From Brucella cytisi (GTDB taxonomy: Bacteria; Pseudomonadota; Alphaproteobacteria; Rhizobiales; Rhizobiaceae): a stretch of DNA of 64,000 nt. The DNA lies in NCBI GenBank assembly GCA_012103075.1, contig JAAVLQ010000003.1, positions 62,001 to 126,000 on the forward strand, given 5' to 3'. This document shows positions 52,784 to 63,158 of the stretch, piece after piece (the first letter of the stretch is position 1; each line of letters begins with the position of its first letter). The translations under genes and the position numbers were made by a program. The notes below the pieces were generated by a model. That model was not told where the DNA came from. It did not search any database and worked only from the letters and a program-made list of their open reading frames with translations.

Positions 52784-53298
52784 GTGGCTGACGAAAACAA
52801 TACAAACGTTAGTGAGAATGCGACTGAAACCAAAGTTAAAAAACGGCTGTCGCGAAGCCAAAGGTGAGGGCAACGCGCAAAAAGTCTGATACCAAGTCAG
52901 CCAAGAGTGCAGCCGCGTCAGTTGCAAAATCGTCCGGTCCGGCATCTAAAACTGTAAGCGTTCAGAAAGCTGCATCCAAAACAGAGCCGGCCACGCGCAC
53001 CGTGAAAAGATATACGCCCACTCAACGAGCTTCACTTCTTGCGGCGGTGGAGAAAGCGACCAGCAGCGGCAGTACCCTGAAAACTGCTTTGCAGAAACTG
53101 GAGGTCAGCGAACAAACCTATTATAATTGGAAGAACGCGACCGGAAAAGCAAAGCCAGCACCGGCAAAGGGTTCACCAGTTAACGATTTGCAAGCTCTGA
53201 TCAATCTGGAAGCAGAAAACCTTGCACTGCGTAAGGAACTGGCAAACAAGCTGCGGGCCGAAAACGCTGAACTGCGCAAACGTCTGGGTAAAGCCTGA
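52784..53298 (+). CDS. SyrB-like transcriptional regulator (one frameshift)
   Basis: About 171 residues. GTG start after AGGAGAG. An acidic and then Lys/Ala-rich N-terminal tail (MADENNTNVSENATETKVKK; break near 52845) leads to the conserved core VKRYTPTQRASLLAAVEKAT...TLKTALQKLEVSEQTYYNWK, a helix-turn-helix-like region. It ends in a leucine-zipper-type coiled coil (LINLEAENLALRKELANKLR...AENAELRKRLGKA). This matches the SyrB family known from Sinorhizobium, where SyrB affects expression of symbiosis regulators (established knowledge of that gene). The role here is unknown. A strong terminator follows. Confidence 0.75.
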
Positions 53299-53353
53299 AG
53301 ACAAGTAAACCCGGCCTTTGATCCGCCGGGGTGAATATACTCGTTTTATCAAA

Positions 53354-53397
53354 CCCCGACGCAATTCGCTTAATGGAGAATGCGTCGGGGTATTTAT
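53354..53397 (+). terminator. Rho-independent terminator of the SyrB-like gene
   Basis: CCCCGACGCA-ATTC pairs with GAAT-GCGTCGGGG around an internal loop, followed by TATTTAT. It lies about 55 bp after the stop. Confidence 0.7.
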
Positions 53398-53458
53398 GAC
53401 AAACGCTTTGCTCAAGCCGGGATCCTGACAGGCAATCCCTCAACACTGTTAAATCTGA

Positions 53459-53705
53459 TGGTTGCTTCCTGCTTCCGGGGCACTGATGACCACAAGGCCG
53501 AGGTCGTGCTCGAAGGCGTTGTTCAGGGTTTCCTGCTAATCATCGCGGCAAGGTAGCCGACTGGACAAATTTGCATCGTCACCGCTTCTCGCCTGAGTGC
53601 GGAAGCAACCCTGTTGGCAATCTGGACAGGACCTTTTTGAGTACCAAGAGCGAGCAACCGGAGCCGGTTAATAATCGACTGATAGCAGATGCGTCTGTTC
53701 GTCAA
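53459..53705 (-). CDS. Unidentified frame, probably the end of a frameshifted gene
   Basis: The minus strand reads IINRLRLLALGTQKGPVQIA...NRVASALRREAVTMQICPVG and, after a one-base shift near 53530, NNAFEHDLGLVVISAPEAGS before a stop near 53459. It is protein-like with a conserved appearance (VTMQICPVGYLAAM), but I cannot name the family. No convincing start was found upstream. Confidence 0.35.
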
Positions 53706-54069
53706 ATTTCGACCATGGAACGATGAGTGGGGGATTAAACGGATAGGCGGTAACGGGCCGGTGAGGTGACGCCGGTCGCTAACTTCATTCGCTCCACATT
53801 AAGAAAATGGTAGAACTTGCGATAATTGTATTGCGAAGAGCTGACCTCTCGGTCTTTGCATTAAGTTAACTCTATAATGCTTTGTTTATGTGAAATTTTC
53901 TGAACAAGAATGGTGAGTTTATCGACTTCACCATCAGGTGCAAATTTGCATCTGGTGCCGACAGGCATGAGGTGGTCTGTTTTTATCGACAATGGATCCG
54001 CAAAGGGCTGGTCAACGCCGTTGATCAACAGCGATGCGCTTTCTGGAGTAAGTCGAGGAGGGGACTGCA

Positions 54070-55104
54070 ATGCCCAAACGACCGACAGACTTTTATGACG
54101 AATGCGAGAACGCGCCGAGGCTAAATGAAATGTTTGAATTTTTCTCGGCAACCGCCGGCGGAAAATCGGGCATACCACAACGATTTCCCCGTATTGATCT
54201 ACGGTTGCTCGAGCATGATCCTCGCCTGATCCGGTTCGCAAAAACGCAGCGAGCCTTATGGGGGCAATTCGATCCGCATTATTTCAGCAGCATACCTTAT
54301 CGTCTCGAGGAAGAGATCAGGCTGGGCGATGCTTTACTGGAATACGCTAGATGCAATCGAGGAACGCCAGTCGGGTATTACATCCTCGGAGCAGCAGAAG
54401 GAACGTTTGCTCGAACACTGGCAGAACTGGGAGAAGGGAAAATTTTGACCCTGTCATGCAGTCCCAATAAAGAAAATGAGGAGAATTTCCTCCGCTATGG
54501 CAGCCCCCGTTTTGCCTCCTTCTTCCATGGACCGTTTCATCGGCTGAGTTCGTCATTTCTGAAAACTGATCCTGTTCTCAGTCAGTTGGGTGGAGAATTC
54601 GATGTTATTGTCGAAGATACGACCTTTCAGATGTATTCGCCCAACCGGTCTGCGCAGATTGGCTTTGTAAAACAATATTTGAAGAAAGACGGAATATTCC
54701 TTTTTGTCGAAAAGTTTCGACAGCCCAGTCCAGCAGAATATATTCGACGGGAATTACAAAAAGACTATGGTTATAAGGTACGGTATTTTTCAAGTGAACA
54801 GATCGAACAGAAGAACAAACAGATTCTTGCCGGCATGAATCTGAACGAGGTCACTGTGGATACAATGGCCGCCGTGTTGAGGGAACATTTCAATTATGCC
54901 TGCATGACATGGAACAGCGGGAATTTTTACACGCTGGCCGCAAGCGATCATGCTGAAAATCTTGGACAACTGGTCGAAAGAATGTGTGAACCATGCATAC
55001 CGCATGAGTACATGTATGAGATCCTGCCTGAATGCTTGCCCGGGTTTTCGATAAAACTGCCGGGATTTCGCAACTTTGCAACGAACAGTGACGGCAATGT
55101 CTGA
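54070..55104 (+). CDS. Methyltransferase-like enzyme of a putative biosynthesis locus
   Basis: Intact, 344 residues, ATG after GAGGAGGGG. A leader domain (residues 1-100) is followed by a Rossmann SAM-binding core: VGYYILGAAEGTFARTLAEL (motif I-like), GGEFDVIVEDTTFQMYSPNR (motif II-like) and QYLKKDGIFLFVEKF. The C-terminal region is rich in cysteine (CEPCIPHEYMYEILPECLPG). Motif I is atypical (L-G-A-A-E-G instead of D-x-G-x-G-x-G), as in some non-standard transferases, so a reaction other than plain methylation is possible. It overlaps the MFS gene by 8 bp, and the locus continues without gaps to 57678. Confidence 0.6.
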   Translation: MPKRPTDFYDECENAPRLNEMFEFFSATAGGKSGIPQRFPRIDLRLLEHDPRLIRFAKTQRALWGQFDPHYFSSIPYRLEEEIRLGDALLEYARCNRGTPVGYYILGAAEGTFARTLAELGEGKILTLSCSPNKENEENFLRYGSPRFASFFHGPFHRLSSSFLKTDPVLSQLGGEFDVIVEDTTFQMYSPNRSAQIGFVKQYLKKDGIFLFVEKFRQPSPAEYIRRELQKDYGYKVRYFSSEQIEQKNKQILAGMNLNEVTVDTMAAVLREHFNYACMTWNSGNFYTLAASDHAENLGQLVERMCEPCIPHEYMYEILPECLPGFSIKLPGFRNFATNSDGNV

Positions 55105-56331
55105 AAGTCAGTCCGGTGCCTGCAGCAACGGGTCTCCGCCAATCCTCTTTCTGGCCGGAATGTTTGTCTCGAATGTCGGTCGAAATGCATACTTTGTCTG
55201 CATGACATGGATTGTTCTAGGCTCGACAAACAGCGTGCGTTCGGTAACGATTTTGCTTCTGACAGGCACTCTGGCCCAGTTTCTGTCGAGTGGGATTATT
55301 GGTTTCCTTGCCGATGCTACAGATCGTCGGCGCCTCGCAATCGGACTGGATCTAGCTCGTGCCGTCATTGTGGTATTGACCGGCTTCCCGGTGGCCGTCG
55401 ATGCTGGTGTTCGTGTCTGTATTTGTCGGTTGCGCTTTTTTCCGTCGCAGATCGTGGCTACCTGTCAGCCATGCAATCAATCATCCCTTTTCTGACTGGA
55501 AAGGAAAGAGCGGTCAATACCAACTCGGCCTCCTATCTAATGATGCAATCGGGCACGTTTGTCGGGGCGCTTTTCTCTGGTTTCCTTCTTCATTATCTAC
55601 CCTATGATCTGGCAATCTCGTCGCTGGGCATCGTCTTCTGCCTGTCTGCTGTCATAACCTTCCTGATGAGGCTTCCTGCTTTTCTGCGACCAGTTTATGG
55701 AAAGTGCGACGGGCAATGGAAGCACTATATCTCCATTCGCCACTGGAGTGAGAACAATCAAGGTGTCGCTGTCTTATGCTATAGCCTCGTCTTTGGTGCT
55801 GGAACTGTCATTAATGCATTGCTCGCAGCATATGTTCTCAAGGTCTTGAGCGGAGACGCCTTCCTGTTCGGACGGCTGGAATCGGCCCGGGCCCTTGGCG
55901 CCGTTCTGGTTTTGCCCGGTTTTGTCGGTGGGGCCCGGGATGAGAGCGCCCTTGCCCGAACTTCCATTTTGCCTGTTGATGTTAGGGGCGGGCTCATTCT
56001 ACTCTGGATGTTTCCCAATGCACTAGCTGCAGGGATCACGCTTCTCGTGCTTGGCGGATTTTACAATCTGGGCCGGATAAGCATGGACGTTCAGATCCAG
56101 CGAACAGTCGACATCGCGTCGATTGGGCGCGCGAAGGGTGTAATTAATACTGTGGCCACGGGATGCGGCTTGTTCGTCTATACATTAATCTGGTTGAACG
56201 GTGATCGGCTCGCGTCTTCCAGCGTTATTGCAATCTACGGGCTGTTCGTCGGTACTGTTGGCGGTTTGGCGTTGACAGTACCGAGAACTAAATTCAAAGC
56301 GCATCGTCCGGGCAGAGGTGATCACCGTTGA
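55097..56331 (+). CDS. MFS exporter of the putative biosynthesis locus (frameshifted)
   Basis: About 411 residues, 12 helices. PPILFLAGMFVSNVGRNAYF begins it. ILLLTGTLAQFLSSGIIGFL and ADATDRRRLAIGLDLARAVI form the MFS loop with D-R-R-R. After a break near 55405 come AVNTNSASYLMMQSGTFVGA (typical of EntS/MFS_3-type exporters) and ALLAAYVLKVLSGDAFLFGR. The MFS_3 group exports siderophores and similar metabolites. It overlaps the upstream gene by 8 bp and shares bases with the downstream start (TTGA at 56328). Confidence 0.75.
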
Positions 56332-57678
56332 CGACGCCATCTGACATCCGCCATTCACTGGACCGTCTTGTTCCCCGGGTTGCGCACTATTGGAACCGCC
56401 CGGTGAAGGACTATTCGCATGCTCTTTATGACGGCATGGAACCTCCACAGTCAGACATAAGGAGAGATGGATTCAGCAGGCTATGCAATCTTTTCCGCCG
56501 GTGCGCTGCGGGAGCGGATATAGCAGAGCCGAAACGGACCAGCTAATCGACTTTATTCAACGCAGACCTACGATCCAGACGGGCCCACACTGCCATTTGA
56601 TGATCGAACCGGATGCCTTCTACACGCATTTGTTCAGCATGATGGGACTAACGGCACATTGCGAGAACTGGTACGTCAATTATTCAGTCTCGACCGTGAA
56701 ATTTACAGAGAAAGCGAAAAAGGGTCCGGGCTGGCTTCGGATCGATGGACAGGATGTGAATGTATTCGGATTATCCCGTCGCCAGATGGAACCATATAGC
56801 ATTTGCGGTCGTCATGCTCTGCACAGTTTTGCGTTAAAGCCAACCGATGGCATGGTTAACCAAACCGCACTCGACCGGTTGGCAAGTATCATTCCCGGTC
56901 AGGAATTCTGCTCAGCGGCCGAGGCGATCAAATCCGCGAACAAGCGTCTTTGGCAGTATTGCTTTGGCCCTGATATCAATTTGCTGCAACTTGATGATGC
57001 AGATGTCGCCTTGCTGGTACAAGATCACCTAAGAGATCCCGATAGCTGGCTAACGCGCTGTTTCATCGATGCTCCCGAATTGATCGCAGCATTCTTGCAG
57101 GCGGTCGATAAACTGAACGATGGACCCCGGGCAGGCTGGTTCAAATTCAATACGCATTTCTTCTGGTTTGTACGCGAGGGACGGCTCAGGCCGTTGAGAT
57201 TGCAAGGCACGACATTATCCAATGACGAGGGGACGTATAAGATACGGTTCAATTCCCGGTCCCGGCAGATGCGCTGGAGGTGGGCGACATAGTCCCCGGT
57301 CTGTTTCTTGTGTTCCTTGTGATCGCAATCCTTCCGTGCCTGCGTGCAATGGGAGGCAGTCGGCAAGTTGTTTACTATCCCTTGATGCGCAGCACATTAC
57401 TGGCGGCACTGGATCGCTCATCGACCCCTCGCAATACCGAACTGGCAAAGGATATTCGAGCCGATCCCATACCCAGTGTCTGGGGACATCGGACGATTGC
57501 ACCGGTTTGCGTTACTCCATGGCAGTTTTTCGTTGCCGAGAACCCCGAAACACTCGCCTCGCTGCTCCAGAGGTTCGGGCAACTGACACTGGCTGAGGCA
57601 AGTGCCGATCTTCCGGGGTTCACGGGTGATGAACTCTGGTGCAAATGTTCCGGCGAGGATTTACTCGACCGCATATAA
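56328..57678 (+). CDS. Unrecognised ~450-residue protein of the putative biosynthesis locus (frameshifted)
   Basis: Probable TTG start overlapping the MFS stop, with AGAGGTG upstream. LDRLVPRVAHYWNRPVKDYS comes first, then after a break near 56490 a long region without interruption to 57290: TGPHCHLMIEPDAFYTHLFS, WYVNYSVSTVKFTEKAKKGP, FGPDINLLQLDDADVALLV and FKFNTHFFWFVREGRLRPLR. After another break: DALEVGDIVPGLFLVFLVIA, MGGSRQVVYYPLMRSTLLAA and PVCVTPWQFFVAENPETLAS. No family recognised. Possible active-site histidines in GPHCH. Coupling to the methyltransferase-like and MFS genes suggests an enzyme that completes a small molecule (inference). Confidence 0.55.
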
Positions 57679-57720
57679 TGACCCGCGAGGCAACAGCACT
57701 CACGGGCCGGGGGAAGGTCT

Positions 57721-58226
57721 TTGGAAGAAGAAAACATAATAATCCGCCGTGTCGGTAAAGACGATGTGGATGCTTTTCGCCACATTCGACTGGAAGCTCT
57801 CTGCACGGAGCCGGCGTCCTTCGCAAGCACGTTCGAGGACTGGCATGCGTTACCGTCTGAAGTTTGGCAGCAACGGTTAAACGAACCCGTGTTCATTGCA
57901 TTTCAGAGTGAATACCCGGTTGGTCTTATTGGGTTGCTGCGGGAAAAAAGGAGCTCGATCTGCCCATCGTGCAACCATCGTTATGGTCTATCTTCGAAAA
58001 ACCTTCGCGGCCGCGGGATTGCGGGGAACTCTTCAGCGCGATCGAAAAATTTGCGCGGGATATCGGCGTAAGGCAGCTGGAACTGACTGTAAGTGCAGAG
58101 AATTCTGTGGCAATCAGTTTTTATCAACGGGAAGGCTTTGTCGAGGTTGGCAGGGTTCCCGGCGCTTATATTCACGAGGGTAGAGAAATTGACGACGTCT
58201 TGATGGTCCGCCGCCTCGTGCTCTGA
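57721..58226 (+). CDS. GNAT-family N-acetyltransferase (frameshifted)
   Basis: About 168 residues. TTG start after GGGGGAAGG. IIIRRVGKDDVDAFRHIRLE begins the fold. EYPVGLIGLLREK is followed by breaks near 57945 and 58030. The later part reads GRGIAGELFSAIEKFARDIG (acetyl-CoA loop), RQLELTVSAENSVAISFYQR (N..A..FY..) and EGFVEVGRVPGAYIHEGREI. A normal single-domain GNAT. It follows the biosynthesis locus by 42 bp, so it could acetylate the product or confer self-protection (inference). Confidence 0.8.
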
Positions 58227-58429
58227 TCCCTGCAGGAAATGATGCAGGGTTATTTTCAACGATCTAGCGAAATTTGAAACGAATTTCCGTCCGTGCCCAT
58301 GTTCTCTGCCGATCTGTCGGAAGGGAATATTTGACTGGTCGCGCATGATGACTATTCGCAATCTCAAAGTTTAGCGAAGTCATTCGGTTTTGTCGAGTTT
58401 ACTCCGTAGATGAATGCACCGCAGCGCGC

Positions 58430-58684
58430 ATGACTGCGATAATGAAAATTCGTGAGATATTTGCACGCAACTTGAGAGTGCTGCGACACGCCGGGGGCCT
58501 GTCACAGGAAAAACTTGCACATCAGGCCGGTATTGACCGAACTTATGTCAGTTCACTGGAGAGATGCATTTATAGTCCCACCATTGATATGGTCGCCACC
58601 CTTGCAGAGATTCTGGAAGTTTCACCTGCTGATCTGCTGGAGCCCGATGGCAACATTCTGCGCTCCGGGGATTCAGTCAACTAA
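58430..58684 (+). CDS. XRE-family HTH regulator
   Basis: 84 residues, intact. IFARNLRVLRHAGGLSQEKL...AHQAGIDRTYVSSLERCIYS is the classical Cro/CI helix-turn-helix, and the end reads DMVATLAEILEVSPADLLEP. Starts at 58430 or 58442. The type is widespread on plasmids, ICEs and next to restriction or toxin genes. It lies upstream of the ArdC gene, separated by about 600 bases without a confident gene. Confidence 0.85.
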   Translation: MTAIMKIREIFARNLRVLRHAGGLSQEKLAHQAGIDRTYVSSLERCIYSPTIDMVATLAEILEVSPADLLEPDGNILRSGDSVN

Positions 58685-59297
58685 AAGGTCCCGCCCGGTA
58701 AAGATAACCGATCGGGAGGAGGGGCGTTTTCTGTTCTGAGACATGGCGCTGGCAAATTTCCAGCGTTCGTTTCAGGAAGCACGTGCTCGTCACACCGACC
58801 GGAGGGCACTTGCCGGGATTGAGAAGACAATCGCCGGGACTGTCATTTTCGCCAGTAAGGAAGGCACGTGTCAGCTGGACATGAGCCTGCATGGCGATGC
58901 ACCTCGCATCTATCCGACTATCACCAATATCTGTCGGCTGCGCCTTCAACGCTTCACCGAGGCGCGCTGGACGATCCCGAAGGCGGCAGGCGGGTGACGG
59001 AGGTGTTGTGAAGCCTCATCGGAGAAATCATTATTATCCCGGAGCTGAGCGTTGCGAGGTTCGTGCCGATTGACGCGGTGAGTTGTTTGCTAACTACAAA
59101 TTCCGCCTGTCGCAAAGAGCCACGGCCATAGCTGCCTTTTTCAGGCTTTCCTGACAGGTCCCTCCCATCCCATGCAACGGTTCGCACCGTCTTTTCGCTT
59201 CGCCCGCCCCTTCGGGGTGCAAGGGCTGTTCTGACCGGTCTCTCCGGACGCCATCAGGCCGCGATGGTCGCGGTCTCTACAGCGAAAGGAGACAATT
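58685..59297. other. Region upstream of ArdC without a confident gene
   Basis: A plus-strand frame at 58743-58997 (MALANFQRSFQEARARHTDR...) is protein-like but unassigned and without a clear ribosome site. The last 80 bases hold several GC-rich short repeats (GCCCGCCCC, GGTCGCGGTC) and AAAGGAGAC before the ArdC start at 59298. Confidence 0.4.
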
Positions 59298-60222
59298 ATG
59301 TCCAGATCATCTTCATCCAGCCCCGATGTCCATCAGGAGATCACCAATCGCATCGTCGATGCTCTCGAGAACGCAGGCGAATTCCAGCTTCCCCGGATCA
59401 CTAACACAGCCGGAAGTTTCGCCCGCCCCGTTAATATCGCATCACGCAAGCCCTATAACGGCGTGAACATTGTCAGCCTCTGGGTCTCCGCGCAGGCCTC
59501 TCGGTATCCCTCCAACGTCTGGGGCACATACCGCCAGTGGCAAGATGCCGGTTGCCGGTGCGAAAGGGCGAGAAATCTTCCCTCGTTGTCTTTTACAAGA
59601 CCTTGAATGTCGAGCAGATCGACGATCGGACGGACCTGCCCGAGCAGGCTGAACGCACGGTTGCGCGCGCCAGCCGGGTTTTCAATGCCGCCCGGTGGAT
59701 GGTTTCGCCCCCGATCAGACCTATATCCCGCTAAAGCCTTCATTCGATCCGATTGCCGGGACTGAAGCCTTCCTGAAGGCCACAGGTGCTATCATCGAGG
59801 AAGGCGGCGATGAAGCCTGTTATGACCCGTCAGCTGATATCATCCGGATTCCAGAGCGTCGCCGCTTTACCGGCACAGCCGCTACCGGCGCTGCCGTAAG
59901 CTTCTACAGCACCCTATGCCATGAACTCACTCACTGGTCTGGCTCGAAAACTCGCCTTGCACGCGATCTTTCCGGCAGATTTGGCACTGAAGCCTATGCC
60001 ATGGAAGAACTCGTCGCCGAGCTTGGCGCAGCCTTTCCTGTGTAGCGATCTCGGCCTGACGCCTGAGCCGCGGATCGATCACGCCCGGTACATCAAGACC
60101 GGCTGACCGTCTTGAAGTCCGACAAGAAGGCAGTCTTCACAGCTGCTTCCAAAGCCTCCGAGGCAAGAAACTGGCTGATGTCTCTGGCGCTCGATCATCG
60201 CGACGTCGAGGATGCGGCCTAG
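59298..60222 (+). CDS. ardC: ArdC-type antirestriction protein (frameshifted)
   Basis: About 308 residues. ATG after AAAGGAGAC. The N-terminal ssDNA-binding domain includes VHQEITNRIVDALENAGEFQ and NIASRKPYNGVNIVSLWVSA, then WGTYRQW, and (new frame) QQAGCPVRKGEKSSLVVFYK. The C-terminal metalloprotease part reads FLKATGAIIEEGGDEACYDP...RFTGTAATGAAVSFYSTLCHELTHW, with a zincin HExxH (HELTH), ending RNWLMSLALDHRDVEDAA. Breaks lie near 59540, 59690, 60040 and 60105. ArdC protects incoming DNA on conjugative elements from restriction, so this is a marker of mobile DNA. Confidence 0.88.
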
Positions 60223-60238
60223 GCCGCATCCTTTCTTT
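60211..60238 (+). terminator. Rho-independent terminator overlapping the ardC stop
   Basis: GATGCGGCC-TA-GGCCGCATC, a perfect 9-bp inverted repeat containing the TAG, followed by CTTTCTTTG. Confidence 0.75.
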
Positions 60239-60412
60239 GTTTGTCGCTATAATCAGTAAAGCGGTACTTTGTTTTCCGGGGAGAGTTCGTCAATTCCTTG
60301 CGAGGAACAGACTGCTGTTCGGCTTACTTAATCGGGGCGCGTGAGGATGATGGCTGAAACCCGGATCGCATGGCACTTACCTTTTGTATTGCAGCTACAG
60401 GATGCTCGATCG

Positions 60413-61772
60413 TCACGGGCGATTGTACGCATTGCTGTCCAATGGAAATGGTCTGGTGTTCGAAGGCGATCGGGGTGGAGAAGGATTCTTAATTGGCCCG
60501 GAACGCGGGCGAGCGGTTCGTGTGGAAGGGGATTGCGCGTGAGGATCGCATTGATCGGCGGCGAGACGACAGATCATGGCTGCTACTTCGAACGATTTAA
60601 CGAAGGCCGGGATTGGTAGAAACTCAAACCGGGAATGGAAATTATAGGCCCCCGTGAACATATTGGGCGTTGGAATACCGCGCTCCGACAGAACTGCTCC
60701 ATCTGTGCCTCCGCGCATCGCCATGAGCTTAGGTTCCACGTTCAGTCTAACGAGAGACGTCAAGAGCAATTCCATCGGTCGGGTGTCCTTCAAAGACACG
60801 GACCGACGTTGCGATATTCGTCGGTTATTCGGCACTGGATGTTGCCGGACGGATATTGTCGTTTCGTCACATCCACTATTGCTGCAAGTTTCTGCTTTCG
60901 GGCCTCGAATGAACCTGCCTCGAAATCGCGTATCAAAACCTGCAATGTTGCTCTGCTGTCGTTTGCGACAAGGTCGGATATCCAGAAAAACCCTTCCGTC
61001 GCTTCAGTATGTTCGGGTGTGTCCTTGCGATCGAATTGTCCGATGAAATCCTGCGCCATCAATACGGGATTTACGAGTTTGTCTTTGGCCGACATCGGGT
61101 GGGCACTGACACCTTCAAAGATGATTTCGCAACATGCTGCGTTGAAGTTCTCTGTTACGACCTCACTCAGTTCGCAACAATCGATCGTGTAGGCAAAGTC
61201 ACAGGAAAAACGCTCCAGATCCAGTGCCTTTGCGCCTCTCAGGCCGATTTCCTCATCAGGAACGAAGGCGACTGCAATATCACCATAGTTGCCGGTCCCT
61301 TCCAAACGGGCCAGAAGTGTCATGATGACAGCGATTGCGGCCTTATTGTCCGCCCCCAATACACTTGTTCCATCGCTTGTGATGATATCGTGGTCAACCC
61401 ATCGATTGATCTCCGGATGCTCCTGAACGCGCAGCCAGATATCCTGTTCCCGGTCAAGACAGAGATCTGAACCGGTGAAGTGATGTATCTGAGGACGGAT
61501 GCTCGCCGACAGACCCACATCTGCCGTATCGAGATGGGCGATAAAGCCGATACGCGGCGCGTGGGGGTGAGTACCGCGCCTTATCCCGGTGACGATGGCC
61601 TGATCATCGACGATGACATCCTGAATGCCCATGAGGTTCAGTTCTCTGGCCAGTAAATGCGCCAGTTCCATCTGTCCGGAGACGATGGCAATTGCGTTGA
61701 GGCGGCGTTGCTTTGACTGGCAATTGCCGCATAGCGGAAAAACCGCTCCGTCAGTTCACTGCTGATATCCAT
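60413..61772 (-). CDS. M20-family peptidase, peptidase T-like (frameshifted)
   Basis: About 430 residues. ATG at 61772. MDISSELTERFFRYAAIASQ is followed (break near 61670) by GQMELAHLLARELNLMGI, zinc ligand H-x-D in IGFIAHLDTADVGLS, the bridging Asp in SVLGADNKAAIAVIMTLLAR, the E-E pair in VAFVPDEEIGLRGAKALD and the second His in FEGVSAHPMSAKDKLVNPVL. After a break near 60800: LNVEPKLMAMRGGTDGAVLS and NFHSRFEFLPIPAFVKSFEV. These are the residues of tripeptide aminopeptidases (PepT). The C-terminal end is uncertain: the frame extends to 60413, but the real stop is probably near 60540. It lies downstream of the CapA-like gene and near the oligopeptide transporter. Confidence 0.85.
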
Positions 61773-61828
61773 ATCGTGTGATTTCCATTCCCGGGGAGTT
61801 TGCATGATCGTGCCAAAGTGTGGATCGG

Positions 61829-63061
61829 TCACAGGCGAACACGACCACAGCCTTCGGAAATTTCGATGTCTGTTCCAAAATGGATGACCGCTCCGCAAAT
61901 TGATGCAGAATACGATCTGCGTTTTGCTCTCTCGCCAGTTCAGGCACCAGACGCTGCTCGAACGTCGCTCCGCCCAGCGCCTGTTCACCACCGATAATAG
62001 CGGATGAAGGACTGCCTCGCTCAGGTTATTGTTATCGTCAAACGAACATGCACCCATGACGCTCTCCCAGACCTCTGGTGCGCGCCATGTGCCTTCATCT
62101 GATGGCACGTGAAATATGAAGTTACCAAGGCTGTAGAAAATAGGTCTCTTCCGATAGATCTCCATTCCCTGCAGGACGGGTGCCCCGTGACTGACAAAGG
62201 CCGCCGCACCAGCATCAATACATTGTTTTGCGACGCCTCTGACCCAGTCGGGCACCTGAAGCCAATCCGTTGCCCAGTGGTGATGATGGAGATAGGCAAT
62301 CACAAGACGGTCGTCCTGAGCGGCATCGGAGATAGCCTGAAGGTTTATATTGAGATCGCCTTCGTCGATCTTTACGCTTCGCCGGAACTCATCCGATCGC
62401 CGGAAGACCGCTCGTCCGATGCAGACTTCCTCTCGCTCATTGACCGGATATGGGTCGTTCGGTTGACTGTCATTGGTCAGGGCAAGTTCCGTATATCCAA
62501 CCTTTTCTCGCACCGAACGGAGTTCGTCGAATGTAACATTATCAACATCGATGAGCTGCGATGTGCCAAGACGATTGATGCCCGGGCGTTCCGGACGGTC
62601 TTTGCCTGCGTCATCGGCATACATGAAATCAGGGCCGGGGCCGGCGTCCATCGCGACGATGGCAATTTTGCGCTCACCTGTTTGACCCAGACACGGTTGT
62701 GCAGCCTCATTGCGATTGCGACCGATACCGGCGTGCAGGAAACCCCGCTCCTCTACTTCTTCCAGAGTTGACAATATGCCCGACGGCCCCAGATCAAATG
62801 CATGGTTGTTGGAAAGCGACAGAGCCCGAAATCCAGTATCCTGCAATGCATCCAGAACGACCGGCTTGCTGCAATCGAAAAACGAGCCTTTCAGAGGCCA
62901 GCCACCAAAGCGTCCGGCAATCGTACCTTCGAAGTTCGTAAATGCCGGTCGGCGCTCTTCAATATTGCACGGACATCCTGAAACGCTGGATTGGAGATGC
63001 TGCGGATATCGTGCTTGATCAGGGACTGCCCGGTCACAGCGACAGTGAAGCTGTTGCTCAT
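61829..63061 (-). CDS. CapA-family metallophosphatase-like protein (frameshifted)
   Basis: About 410 residues. ATG after AGAGGTG. SFTVAVTGQSLIKHDIRSIS is the CapA start. NFEGTIAG, LSLSNNHAFDLGPSGI (N-N-H-A-F-D), RLVIAYLHHHHWATDWLQV and AGAAAFVSHGAPVLQGMEIY followed by FYSLGNFIF are the conserved metal-binding positions. The end is HFGTDIEISEGCGRVRL. Breaks lie near 62970, 61980 and 61870. In Bacillus, CapA is needed for poly-gamma-glutamate capsule export. In other bacteria similar enzymes handle small-molecule export or peptides. Here the neighbours are a peptidase and an oligopeptide ABC transporter. Confidence 0.85.
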
Positions 63062-63158
63062 AATTCACCTCTTTTCGTAAGTGTTGCGACTGGCTCCGGG
63101 AACCTGAACGTCAGTTCAATGCCCATGGCCGGTTGCGTCTGACGGGAATGTTGTGCTT

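Noticed and set aside
57247..57263. GGTTCAATTCCCGGTCC resembling a tRNA T-arm
   Set aside because: No acceptor stem, D-arm or anticodon arm can be folded around it, and it lies inside a long reading frame.
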